64,000 nt of DNA from GCA-2720975 sp964469565 (GTDB taxonomy: Bacteria > Planctomycetota > UBA1135 > GCA-002686595). Position 1 is the first letter of the stretch. Each line of letters opens with the position of its first letter. The stretch covers positions 1 through 64,000 of the forward strand of contig CAYXZD010000014.1 of assembly GCA_964469565.1 (NCBI GenBank), given 5' to 3'. Under the pieces are notes generated by a model, which saw nothing but the letters and a program-made list of their open reading frames with translations, was not told the DNA's origin and ran no database searches. The position numbers and the translations under genes were made by a program. Below, piece by piece: positions 51,229 to 59,848 of this stretch.

Positions 51229-53067
51229 CTACATGTAGCCTAGGGCCTTGAGCCGCTCGACCATCTCCGCCGGGATTTCTATATCCCCCGCAGAAGAGCT
51301 AGGTAGTCGAACTACGTACAGGCCGGGGGGTTTGGGCGTCTTATCTTCAGACCCGGCGGGATTGCGTTCCTCCTCAGTGAATAGGTGTGCGAGCTCTTCA
51401 ATGAGAATGTCGTCTGCATTGGCTTGGAGTTCGCACGGGGGAGAGGTCTGAGCACGCTGGGGCCCCCTGAAGATGGGCGTTTCAAACCCAGTGCCTATCC
51501 GGCTCTGTTCAATGGTCACGAGAGCATCGGGTGGTTCTACACGCACAGCGAAGGTGTCCGTATCTTGGAGTAGACCCCGGCGGAGCACCGTGTCTCTGCT
51601 GGGCTGCAAACTGCAGCGGGCGGTGAGGGTTCCCCCACCAGGCGTGAAATCAAATGTGTCCGTGGGTTCGAGGTCGATGGGTGTGACTTCGATGAACTGT
51701 CCGTCTGTACGCAGGGTAAGTTGCCAGTCTCCGTCTTCGCTGTTCTTGCTGCCGACCGCATGGAAGAGGAGCCCGGAAAGCTCAGACGATCGCTGCATTC
51801 GTAGCATGAGAGCGAGTTCACGGGTCTTATCAGGCTCGACGTCGACTAGATTGTTCTTTTCTTGGGGGTCGGTAGCAAGATTGAAGAGGAACTCGCGCGG
51901 TGCAGGGGCGCTCTCCTTGAAATACTTGTAATCCCCTAGCACGACTCCTTGCGAGACATACAGGGTTTGTTTGTGGCCAGCGACAAGATTGAGGTCGAGG
52001 AATACTGGGGCCTCGACAGGGGCCTCGACAGGGGCCTCACCTGGGGGTTCGCTGACTAAGCCCAATAGATTTCGTCCGGCGAGGTTTTCCGGTGCGTGCC
52101 GGTGCAGGATATCTAGTTGGGTGGGAAGAACATCGACGATCGAAACGGGGGTGTCGACTTCGGTTCCCGCATGCGCTTGCTGGGGCAACTTCATCAACAG
52201 GGGAACCTCCACGACCTCATTGAACAGCTGGGTACCATGCCCGCCTCGCCCGTGGTCGAGAAACTCCTCCCCATGATCGCTGACAAACCAAATGACAGTG
52301 TTGTCATAGAGGTCGCGTTTTTTCAGTTCCGCAATGAAGTCTCCGAGCTGGTCATCGGAATAGCGAATCTCGCTGTCGTATAGGTCGATGACATTGTTTA
52401 CGCGGATTCGTTTGTGCCCCGGCTCAAGCAGGCTCGGTACTCCCGGTGGGTGTGGGTTCTTCCTGAATAGGGTGTCGTAGGGTGCGGGTGGTGTGTTGGG
52501 CCCGTGGGGGTCGATGGAGTGGAGGTACAGGAAGAATGGCTTGTCCGTAGGCCGCTGGTCGAGAACTTCAAGGGCCCGCGTTGTGACTGCCTTAGCCGGG
52601 ATGGTCTGCCATGCAGTGGCCGACGTCCCCGCCGCTCCAAGATCCTCGTACACCTCGTATTCCCGATCGAATCCCCAGTGGGCAGCCACGAACGGGTTGG
52701 TGACGATGCCCGCACGATAATACCCAAGTGGACCGAGATGCTGGCTGAGGAGCTGAACATTGGGCGCAATTGGCGTATTGCGAGAGGTCGCGCCGTGTTG
52801 GCGAGGATGCATCCCCGAAAGGAGTGATGCGGTGGAGGCTTTTGTCCAGGCGCTGGTGGCGAAGGCCTGGTTGAACTTCACCGAATCCTTGGCCAGTGCA
52901 TCGATATGGGGGCTTGTTTCACGCCCGTAGTCGTACGTGCCCAGGTGATCCTGCCGGAGGGTGTCGATCAGGTAGATGACGATGTTCGGGCGAGGCGCAA
53001 CCTCTTCTTGGCTGCACCCTGAGAGCAGGGCTGCAGCGGTGACTACAATAAAACCAATACGTGTCAT
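51229..53067 (-). CDS. Sulfatase-fold lipoprotein with Thr at nucleophile position
   Basis: 612 aa from ATG 53067; a TTG at 53079 is an alternative. The lipobox is LLSGCS. The alkaline-phosphatase-fold domain has IVIYLIDTLRQDHLG, the nucleophile region FATSAWTKASTASLLSGMHP, and FVSDHGEEFLDHGRGGHG. Thr replaces the Cys/Ser of true sulfatases, so formylglycine cannot form at that position. An EAPV-EAPV-EAPV tract is encoded by a 12-bp tandem repeat at 52007-52042. The C-terminal about 170 residues are a beta-rich extension. Divergent from the first NRPS gene. Confidence 0.86.
   Translation of the reverse strand: MTRIGFIVVTAAALLSGCSQEEVAPRPNIVIYLIDTLRQDHLGTYDYGRETSPHIDALAKDSVKFNQAFATSAWTKASTASLLSGMHPRQHGATSRNTPIAPNVQLLSQHLGPLGYYRAGIVTNPFVAAHWGFDREYEVYEDLGAAGTSATAWQTIPAKAVTTRALEVLDQRPTDKPFFLYLHSIDPHGPNTPPAPYDTLFRKNPHPPGVPSLLEPGHKRIRVNNVIDLYDSEIRYSDDQLGDFIAELKKRDLYDNTVIWFVSDHGEEFLDHGRGGHGTQLFNEVVEVPLLMKLPQQAHAGTEVDTPVSIVDVLPTQLDILHRHAPENLAGRNLLGLVSEPPGEAPVEAPVEAPVFLDLNLVAGHKQTLYVSQGVVLGDYKYFKESAPAPREFLFNLATDPQEKNNLVDVEPDKTRELALMLRMQRSSELSGLLFHAVGSKNSEDGDWQLTLRTDGQFIEVTPIDLEPTDTFDFTPGGGTLTARCSLQPSRDTVLRRGLLQDTDTFAVRVEPPDALVTIEQSRIGTGFETPIFRGPQRAQTSPPCELQANADDILIEELAHLFTEEERNPAGSEDKTPKPPGLYVVRLPSSSAGDIEIPAEMVERLKALGYM
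52007..52042. repeat. 12-bp tandem repeat inside the sulfatase-like gene
   Basis: Two identical 12-bp units GGGGCCTCGACA (52007-52018 and 52019-52030) are followed by a third diverged one. On the coding strand this gives three EAPV-like tetrapeptides in a flexible part of the lipoprotein. Slippage would keep frame. Confidence 0.8.
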
Positions 53068-53282
53068 TCTGAGCAGCAAGAGTGGATGGGGCGGGGCACT
53101 CGTAGCCTACCTCAGTCTGGAGCCAATTCTAGCACTTGGGTGTCCATAAGCGGCTGTCGCTGAATCCATGCCTAGAATCGGACAGTTCTCGGAATCCAGT
53201 TCCAACTCTGGGCTTGAGCTAGGGCGGTGAGCTACTTTCTTACACGGACTTTTCTCCCCCCTCCCCTGAGACCACACGACGC
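53068..53282. promoter_or_regulatory. Divergent region upstream of the NRPS genes
   Basis: This 215-bp gap lies between the sulfatase-like gene and the first NRPS gene and must contain the promoter for the NRPS operon. No missing N-terminal half of the C domain is encoded here in any frame. A TTGAGC at 53213-53218 has no convincing -10 partner, and I see no operator palindrome. Confidence 0.4.
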
Positions 53283-56200
53283 ATGGACTACTGGATTCAA
53301 TCTCTCGCCGGCCGCCCCCCTGCCCTGGAGCTCCCCGGTGGCAGCAAGCGATCTGCGGTGAGTGGCTATTCCAGGGCTGAGCATCCTCTCACCGTTCCGG
53401 CGGAGGGGGGTGAGTACACGCTCGCCTGTACGGCGGCGCTTCTCAAAAGATTGTGTGGACAGGATGACCTCGTCATCGGAGTCGCCGGGAGCTCGGGAAT
53501 CGTCCCGATTCGCTGCGATTTGTCAGGCCAACCCTCCCTGCAGAGTTTGCAGGCGGATCTGGAGGAGAGCGTTCGGGATGCCTGCGATCAGGCCGGCGCT
53601 GGCCTAGACGAGATTCTGTCGGCCCTCGGGGTGCAGCACGCTCAGGACTTATTTCAGGTCATGGTGGTGCTGGAGCCCGCGAATCTCAGGCAGGCGGAAG
53701 GCGCAAGCGTGGACATGGTCTTTGATGTGAGTTCTGACGTACCAAGGCTCATTTACAACGGCGCTATTTTCAGCCCCAGTTTTGCTGAGCGCATGGCCGG
53801 GCACTTCGCCACCCTGCAGGCTAGCATGCTGGCCCAGCCCCTCAGCGCGATTGCTGACTTAGACCTGCTGACTCCCGAAGAGCGCAGCCAGATTCTGGTC
53901 CAGTGGAATGACAAGGTCGTCGAATTCCCTGACGAGGCGACCCTGCACGGGCTTTTCGAGGGCAGCGCCCGTACCCACCCGGAGTCCGTCGCGGTGACCT
54001 TTCGTTCAAACAGTCTGAGCTACGGTGAGCTGGACCGTGCATCGAATCAACTTGCGCGACACTTGATCTCTCTTGGCGTTGGGCCGGAAGTCATGGTGGG
54101 AATCAGCGCTGAACGTTCGCTCGAACTGGTCATTGGCCTCGTGGCACTGGCCAAGGCGGGTGGAGCGTACATGCCTATGGACCCGGCCTATCCTCACGAA
54201 CGTCTGCAGTACATGCTCGAGGACAGCGGTGTGGAGGTTGTGCTGACCCAGGCTCATCTTGTGGAGGGGCTGCCCAAGGGTGGGGCCCGCATTGTCTGCC
54301 TCGATGATGCCGCAGTTTACAATGCCCTCGATGAGAGTCCCGTGGAGGGCGGAGCGGACGCGCAGAGTCTGGCATACGTGATCTACACCTCTGGATCCAC
54401 GGGTGCCCCTAAGGGGGTGATGCTGAACCATCAGGGTCGTGTGAACAATTTCTTGGACTTCAACCGGCGGTTTGACGTTGCGCCCGGGGATGCCTTGATC
54501 GCCCTCGCCTCTCTTTCCTTTGATATGTGTGCTTACGATGTCTTCGGCATCCTTGCAGCTGGCGCCACCGTTGTCATGCCCGACCCGAGCGGGTTGCAAG
54601 ATCCTGGCCACTGGGCGAGCCAGATGAACGCACACAAGGTCAGTATCTGGCACACCGCACCTGCGATGTTGAAGATGCTCGTGGATTACTTGGAGGTCAA
54701 CCCTGATCGGGCACCGGCTAGCCTTAGGCTGGTCTTGTTGGGTGGGGACTGGATTCCCGTCAGCCTTCCAGATCGGTTGCGGGCCCTCGTAAGCGGCGTG
54801 CGCGTCATCAGTATGGGCGGGGCCACCGAGTGTTCCATGGACAGCACGATTTTCGAGGTGCATGACGTAGACCCCGAATGGACCTCGATCCCATACGGCG
54901 AGCCCATGGCCAATCAACGTGCCTATGTGCTGGATGGAAACCTAGAGCCCCTTCCTATCGGAGCCCCTGGTGAGCTCTATCTTGGCGGAATCGGTGTCGG
55001 GCGCGGCTATTTCCAACGACCCGACCTGACCCGTGAGCGTTTCTTAGACGACCCGTTTCTGGAGGGGGATGAGCATCGCATGTATCGCACCGGTGACTTG
55101 GCACGCTGGATGGGGGATGGCAACCTTGAACTCATCGGGCGGGTGGATAACCAGGTCAAGATCCGCGGCTACCGCATCGAACTGGGCGAAATCGAGGCAC
55201 GCATCAACGCACACCCTGCCGTTCGTGAGGGGGTTGTGGTGACTCGGGAAGACAGCACGGGTGAAAAAGTGCTCGTGGCTTACATGGTTCAAGATCCTGA
55301 ATGGAGTGGGCCTGAAGAGGAGTCCAACGATCTGGGGGCGGAGCAGGTCGAGCAGTGGGAGGCCGTCTATGATCACGCCTACACTGCTCAGGCCAATGTC
55401 GAGCTTGAAGATCCAACGTTCAATATCATCAGCTGGGACTCGTCCTACACCGGCACGGCACTACCCCCCGAGCAGATGCGCAACTGGGTTGACCAGACCG
55501 TCGCTCGCATCCGGCGGCACAATCCTAGGCGCGTGTTGGAGATCGGCTGCGGAATGGGGCTCCTGCTCTTCCGCATCGCGCCCCACTGTGAGCGCTACGT
55601 GGGCACTGATTTCTCAAAGGTCGCGCTCGACTACGTGGCCCGCTATCGCGAGCCGCTAGGATTGCCCCAAGTGGAACTGGCCCGCCGCTGGGCGGATGAT
55701 TTTGAAGGCGTGGAGCCCGGTAGCCTCGACTGCGTCGTCTTGAATTCAATCATCCTAGATTTCCCTAGTATGGACTACTTGATGGACGTCATTGCGGGGT
55801 CAATCGCGGCCCTAGCCTCCGGTGGAACACTCTTCCTAGGGGATGTGCGCGGCCTGCCCCTCTTGAATGCCTATCAGAGTTCCGTCCAGCTCTTCCAGGC
55901 CCCCGATGATCTCGGCCGTGAGCAGATTGAGGCGCGCGTGCGGCGACTGGTGCGCCACGAGGAAGAACTCGTGATCGACCCGACCTTTTTTGCCTGGCTC
56001 CAGACCCGCTTTCCTCAAATCACTAGAGTTCAGATTCAGCTGAAGCGCGGTGACTTCACCAACGAGCTCAACGCTTTTCGCTATGACGTGACACTGTATG
56101 TGGGCGAGGGTCGGGGGCAGGTATCTGGAGCGGGCCAAGACACGGCCCGTTGGGTCGACTGGCCCTCCTCGGGCTTAGACCTTGCAGGCCTGCGTCGTCA

Positions 56201-57083
56201 AATCGAAGAGGACCCTAGGCAGCTTCTTTGCCTGCGTGCGATTCCTAACGTGCGCGTGCTGGAGGCCCTGCGCTGCGCTCAGATGCTCGGCTCTTCAGAG
56301 GGACCTGCGGATGCCGGTTCCATGCGGGCGGCACTTGCCGAGGCACACGAGAATGCTCCTGGGTGGAACCCCGAGGATTTTTGGGCCTTGGGTGAAGAGC
56401 TCGGCATTGAGACAGACGTGCGCTTTTCCTCGGACCTTGCTTCCGGCCATTTTGATGTAGTCTTCGGCCCTGCTGGTCAAAGCGCGGTCTTCCCCGATGA
56501 AACGGGGCTTGAAGTGGACCCTGGCCGAGAGGCGCGCGATTTTGCGAACAACCCCATGCTGGGCAAACTGGCGCGCAAGATAGGACCCGCACTTCGGAGG
56601 ACCCTAGCTGAGCAATTGCCAGAGTACATGGTCCCCCCCCTGTATGTTCCTCTTGACGAGCTTCCGCTTTCTCCCAACGGCAAGGTCGACCGCAAGCGGT
56701 TACCCGAGCCGGACACCTCGCGTCCGGAAGTCGAAACGGACTATGCCGCCCCACAGACCGCCTTGCAGCGTACCGTTGCGGGTATTTGGGTTGATGTTCT
56801 CTCTTTCGACCGCGTAGGCGTGCGGGACACCTTCTTTGACCTCGGCGGCCACTCCCTACTCGCCGTTCTGATTCAGACCCGCTTGAACGAGATTCTGCCC
56901 TTCACACTAACCCTTGGAGACATATTCCAATTCCCCACCGTGGAGCAATTGAGTGAGAGAATCACGTCTCTAGGGGTTGAAAACGGGGTTGATGCTGAAG
57001 AAGTTTGCATCATGCTAGAGTCCATAGGGGATTTGACCGACGAAGAGGTAGCGGCCTTGATGGAAGAGGACGCTGCCCCCTAG
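53283..57083 (+). CDS. NRPS: half condensation domain - interrupted adenylation domain (methyltransferase insert) - thiolation domain
   Basis: 1266 aa. Residues 1-200 are only the C-terminal lobe of a condensation domain (opens YWIQSLAGRPPALELPGG; no HHxxxDG). The A domain starts near 210, with YTSGSTG at 368-374. Its specificity positions, read by comparison with PheA/PchE, are D414, M415, Y418, H (SIWHTAP), L and G (VLLGGDW), M, M and D (MGGATECSMDS) and Lys1134; His and Asp at these places are usual for serine codes. A methyltransferase (about 690-940; VLEIGCGMG at 751-758) interrupts the A domain between its late core motifs, as in N-methylating modules. The T domain has LGGHS (Ser1191). 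It probably loads and N-methylates one residue. Confidence 0.92.
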   Translation: MDYWIQSLAGRPPALELPGGSKRSAVSGYSRAEHPLTVPAEGGEYTLACTAALLKRLCGQDDLVIGVAGSSGIVPIRCDLSGQPSLQSLQADLEESVRDACDQAGAGLDEILSALGVQHAQDLFQVMVVLEPANLRQAEGASVDMVFDVSSDVPRLIYNGAIFSPSFAERMAGHFATLQASMLAQPLSAIADLDLLTPEERSQILVQWNDKVVEFPDEATLHGLFEGSARTHPESVAVTFRSNSLSYGELDRASNQLARHLISLGVGPEVMVGISAERSLELVIGLVALAKAGGAYMPMDPAYPHERLQYMLEDSGVEVVLTQAHLVEGLPKGGARIVCLDDAAVYNALDESPVEGGADAQSLAYVIYTSGSTGAPKGVMLNHQGRVNNFLDFNRRFDVAPGDALIALASLSFDMCAYDVFGILAAGATVVMPDPSGLQDPGHWASQMNAHKVSIWHTAPAMLKMLVDYLEVNPDRAPASLRLVLLGGDWIPVSLPDRLRALVSGVRVISMGGATECSMDSTIFEVHDVDPEWTSIPYGEPMANQRAYVLDGNLEPLPIGAPGELYLGGIGVGRGYFQRPDLTRERFLDDPFLEGDEHRMYRTGDLARWMGDGNLELIGRVDNQVKIRGYRIELGEIEARINAHPAVREGVVVTREDSTGEKVLVAYMVQDPEWSGPEEESNDLGAEQVEQWEAVYDHAYTAQANVELEDPTFNIISWDSSYTGTALPPEQMRNWVDQTVARIRRHNPRRVLEIGCGMGLLLFRIAPHCERYVGTDFSKVALDYVARYREPLGLPQVELARRWADDFEGVEPGSLDCVVLNSIILDFPSMDYLMDVIAGSIAALASGGTLFLGDVRGLPLLNAYQSSVQLFQAPDDLGREQIEARVRRLVRHEEELVIDPTFFAWLQTRFPQITRVQIQLKRGDFTNELNAFRYDVTLYVGEGRGQVSGAGQDTARWVDWPSSGLDLAGLRRQIEEDPRQLLCLRAIPNVRVLEALRCAQMLGSSEGPADAGSMRAALAEAHENAPGWNPEDFWALGEELGIETDVRFSSDLASGHFDVVFGPAGQSAVFPDETGLEVDPGREARDFANNPMLGKLARKIGPALRRTLAEQLPEYMVPPLYVPLDELPLSPNGKVDRKRLPEPDTSRPEVETDYAAPQTALQRTVAGIWVDVLSFDRVGVRDTFFDLGGHSLLAVLIQTRLNEILPFTLTLGDIFQFPTVEQLSERITSLGVENGVDAEEVCIMLESIGDLTDEEVAALMEEDAAP

Positions 57084-57096
57084 ATCATCTCTGACT

Positions 57097-58458
57097 ATGC
57101 CTGATTCTGCCCCCCAGTCCAATCTCGCACGCTTTGTTGGCGCTGCAGTCGAGCGCCTTGAAAGCACAGACCCCGAATTGGCGGCCATCCTCGACCACGA
57201 GTATCGGCGTCAAGCTCAAGTCTTGACCATGGTGGCCTCCTCGAGCATTGCTGATCCCTCTTCACTGATCTGCGAGGCGCTCACCCCCATGAACGTCACG
57301 GCCGAGGGTTATCCCGGCCGCCGCTTTCATGCCGGTTGCCGCCACATCGATGAGATCGAGCAATTGGCCATCGATCGAGTCTGTTCTGTCTTCGGGGCAC
57401 AGTTTGCCAATGTTCAGCCCATGTCGGCGAGTGCAGCCAATGAGGTTGTCATGTTCAGCGCCATGAAGCCAGGGGACACCCTACTTGGAATGGACTTAGA
57501 TTCCGGAGGACACCTCACGCACGGGAGCAAGGCGTCGATCTCGGGACAGGTTTTTAATGCGTTGGGTTATGGGCTCGACGCCGACGAGCGATTGAACTAC
57601 GACCAAGCTCGCGAACTCGCCCTGCAGCACAAGCCCAAACTCATCATTTGCGGCACGACGGCCTATGCTCGGGAAATCGATTGGGCGCGCTTCCGGGCGA
57701 TTGCCGATGAGGTGGGGGCCTACCTGCTGGCAGATATCACTCACATTGCCGGTCTCGTGGCTGCCGGTGTGCATTCGAGCCCAATTGATCATGCACACTT
57801 CACGACCACGTGCACCCACAAACAGTTGTTTGGTGGACGGGGCGGGTTGATCATGATGGGCAAGGATGCCAGAAGCCCTTCCCATGAAGATCCAGACAAG
57901 ACCCTCGAGCAGGTGATTCAAAACCGGGTCTTCCCGTACTTTCAGGGTGCTCCCAACCAGAGTTCCATCGCTGCTAAAGCCCGCGGGATGGGCTTCGTGG
58001 GCAGTCCAGAGTTTGGCGAAGTCGCACGCCGCATTGTGTCCCTCTCCGGTGCCTTGGCCGAGGCCTTTGTGGCCAAAGGCTATCGTGTGATCACTGGAGG
58101 CACAGATAACCACATCGTGGTCGTGGACGTGATGGAGAAGGGCATCACCGGGGTCAATGCAGAGAAGGCCCTTGAAGACTGCGGGATCGTAGTGAATAAG
58201 AACCGAATCCCATTCGATACGAAATCACCCTTTATCACCAGCGGCATTCGGCTTGGCACAAACGGGCTGGCTATTCGCGAAATGGAGCCGGCTGACATGG
58301 CGGAGTGTGTCGAGACCATCCACGACGTGTTGATTCACCTCGACCAGAGTGGGGATAAGCAGTACCGCGTCGACCCGGGAGCGGCTGCGCGGGCAGAGGC
58401 TGAGGTGGCCCGCTTGTGTGCCTTGCGGCCGATTCGGACTTACCCGCCAGTCGTTTAG
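57097..58458 (+). CDS. Divergent serine hydroxymethyltransferase-like PLP enzyme (biosynthetic)
   Basis: 453 aa. The SHMT fold is clear from AEGYPGRRF, DEIEQLAIDRV, GMDLDSGGHLTHGS, DITHIAGLVAAG and the Schiff-base THKQLFGGRGG (Lys242). However the LIASEN motif is MVASSS, the family Tyr before AEG is Thr, and the RYYGG tyrosines are RFHAG. These are positions that shape the substrate pocket in GlyA, so the reaction is probably altered. It starts 13 bp after the NRPS gene. SHMT-like enzymes making alpha-methylserine are known from another NRPS cluster (JBIR-34/35, fmo). Here it could supply a serine-type residue for the upstream module; that is inference. A housekeeping glyA is unlikely. Confidence 0.88.
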   Translation: MPDSAPQSNLARFVGAAVERLESTDPELAAILDHEYRRQAQVLTMVASSSIADPSSLICEALTPMNVTAEGYPGRRFHAGCRHIDEIEQLAIDRVCSVFGAQFANVQPMSASAANEVVMFSAMKPGDTLLGMDLDSGGHLTHGSKASISGQVFNALGYGLDADERLNYDQARELALQHKPKLIICGTTAYAREIDWARFRAIADEVGAYLLADITHIAGLVAAGVHSSPIDHAHFTTTCTHKQLFGGRGGLIMMGKDARSPSHEDPDKTLEQVIQNRVFPYFQGAPNQSSIAAKARGMGFVGSPEFGEVARRIVSLSGALAEAFVAKGYRVITGGTDNHIVVVDVMEKGITGVNAEKALEDCGIVVNKNRIPFDTKSPFITSGIRLGTNGLAIREMEPADMAECVETIHDVLIHLDQSGDKQYRVDPGAAARAEAEVARLCALRPIRTYPPVV

Positions 58459-58806
58459 AGCGGTCAAAAACACTGTCGTTACGGCGTTTTTCGAAGTACG
58501 TCCCTCTGGAGGTGCGGCGTTCCTGCCGCCATTGCGCTGATGGGGGTCCACCCAGTGGATGGGCACCGGACTGCCATTGTGGTCACCCCCTAGACCCGTT
58601 GCTGGGCCCCAGGAAAACCTCTAAATCCAGACATTGCCCGCACGCCGGCAAGACTGCAAGAAACGCCGTCATTACAGCCAAATCGGGCAACCATTCCCCC
58701 TGATGAGCCGGTGGGGCCTAGATGGATCGGATCGGCATCCCCCAAATATCACCCTTCTCGGGCATAGTAAGGCCGATTCTGCATAGCTTGAGGCCGCAAA
58801 CGGCCG
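58459..58806. other. 348-bp intergenic region within the NRPS locus
   Basis: No credible ORF is present. AAAAAC (58466-58471) and GTTTTT (58486-58491) can pair around a 14-nt loop just after the SHMT-like stop, giving a weak terminator-like structure. ACGGCGTTTT at 58481-58490 and AAACGCCGT at 58661-58669 form a widely spaced 9-bp inverted repeat. A separate promoter for the downstream methyltransferase is likely somewhere in the distal half, but no boxes are clear. Confidence 0.4.
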
Positions 58807-59802
58807 ATGAACCTACCCATGGTCAACGAAACCACACGTATTTTTAACGCTTCCATTGGGGCGTCCGCCATCACTGCGAGCTACGAGCTAGGGCTGTTGG
58901 ATGAGATCAAGGCCAAGGGCGCGATCGACATCCCCAGTTTCTGTGAGGAAGCAGACCTGAGCGTTTGGTCGGTGACTTCCATTCTGCGGGTTCTTCACCG
59001 CTTCAACATCGTTGAGGTTTCCGTGGACGGCCAGCGGGCTACGCCAGCGAAAGAATTCGAGGACACCTTCGCCGACAAGGGGTATTTCCTGTGGCTCATT
59101 CGAGGTTATGGACACCTGCTCCACAACCTCGGCACAATCGTCAAGGAGCACAATTGCACCCCCGACGGAATTGGGCGTGATGGTAAGTACATCGCGATGT
59201 CTGGGCGTGATTACGGTGGCCGTTACGTGGATCCCCACTTCACCGAAGTCATGAATCAAGAGCCGTTTAGGGTGGCCGCAGACCTTGGCTGTGGTAGCGC
59301 AGAGCGGCTCATGGGGCTCGCTCGTGCGAACCCTGAGTTTCGCGGTGTTGGCGTAGAGGTCAACAAGGGTGCCGTTGACCTTGCCCGCCGCTCGATTCAA
59401 AAAGCTGGCCTCGAAGACCGCATCAAAGTTGTTCATTTCGATGTGAAAAACCTTGTCTACCAACCGGAGTTCGAGGACGTGGAGGTGCTGTTTTGCTTCT
59501 TCATGGGCCATGATCTTTGGCCACGTCCCAATTGCCTACAAGCCTTTCAGTCCATTCGCGAGTCATTCCCAAACCTCAAACGGTTCTTATTCAGCGATAC
59601 GTACCGCTCGGATCTACCCATTCCGGGAGACACGCCCATATTCACACTTGGCTTCGAATTCACCCACGACCTGATGGGGCAATTCATCCCCAATATCGCG
59701 GAGTGGGAGGATCTGTTCGAGGAAGCTGGATGGGATTGTGAAGGACGGCATGACTTGACCATTGCCTACAGCGCCATCTTCGACTTGCGGCCCAGACCCT
59801 AG
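58807..59802 (+). CDS. SAM-dependent methyltransferase with N-terminal winged-helix dimerisation domain
   Basis: 331 aa. Residues about 1-110 form a helical/winged-helix dimerisation region of the O-methyltransferase type (AITASYELGLLDEI). The Rossmann domain begins with motif I AADLGCGSAERLMGLA, then acidic VGVEVNKGAVDLARRS and FDVKNLVYQPE. It resembles small-molecule C- or O-methyltransferases of natural product clusters, such as phenylpyruvate C-methyltransferases. It lies between two NRPS genes and probably tailors a precursor or the peptide. A 46-bp gap separates it from the next NRPS gene. Confidence 0.88.
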   Translation: MNLPMVNETTRIFNASIGASAITASYELGLLDEIKAKGAIDIPSFCEEADLSVWSVTSILRVLHRFNIVEVSVDGQRATPAKEFEDTFADKGYFLWLIRGYGHLLHNLGTIVKEHNCTPDGIGRDGKYIAMSGRDYGGRYVDPHFTEVMNQEPFRVAADLGCGSAERLMGLARANPEFRGVGVEVNKGAVDLARRSIQKAGLEDRIKVVHFDVKNLVYQPEFEDVEVLFCFFMGHDLWPRPNCLQAFQSIRESFPNLKRFLFSDTYRSDLPIPGDTPIFTLGFEFTHDLMGQFIPNIAEWEDLFEEAGWDCEGRHDLTIAYSAIFDLRPRP

Positions 59803-59848
59803 CCCACTTGTCCGGTTGCAGAGGACATCCCCACCTTTTTCCCCCGCC

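Noticed and set aside
53100..53282. Missing N-terminal half of the first NRPS condensation domain hidden by a frameshift
   Set aside because: None of the frames in this gap encodes C-domain-like sequence and stops are frequent; the truncation looks real.
57097..58458. Housekeeping glyA
   Set aside because: Several near-invariant GlyA active-site residues are changed and the gene is inside the NRPS operon.
58416..58703. 95-aa ORF spanning the SHMT-like 3' end and the gap
   Set aside because: It begins inside the SHMT-like gene in another frame and has no family features.
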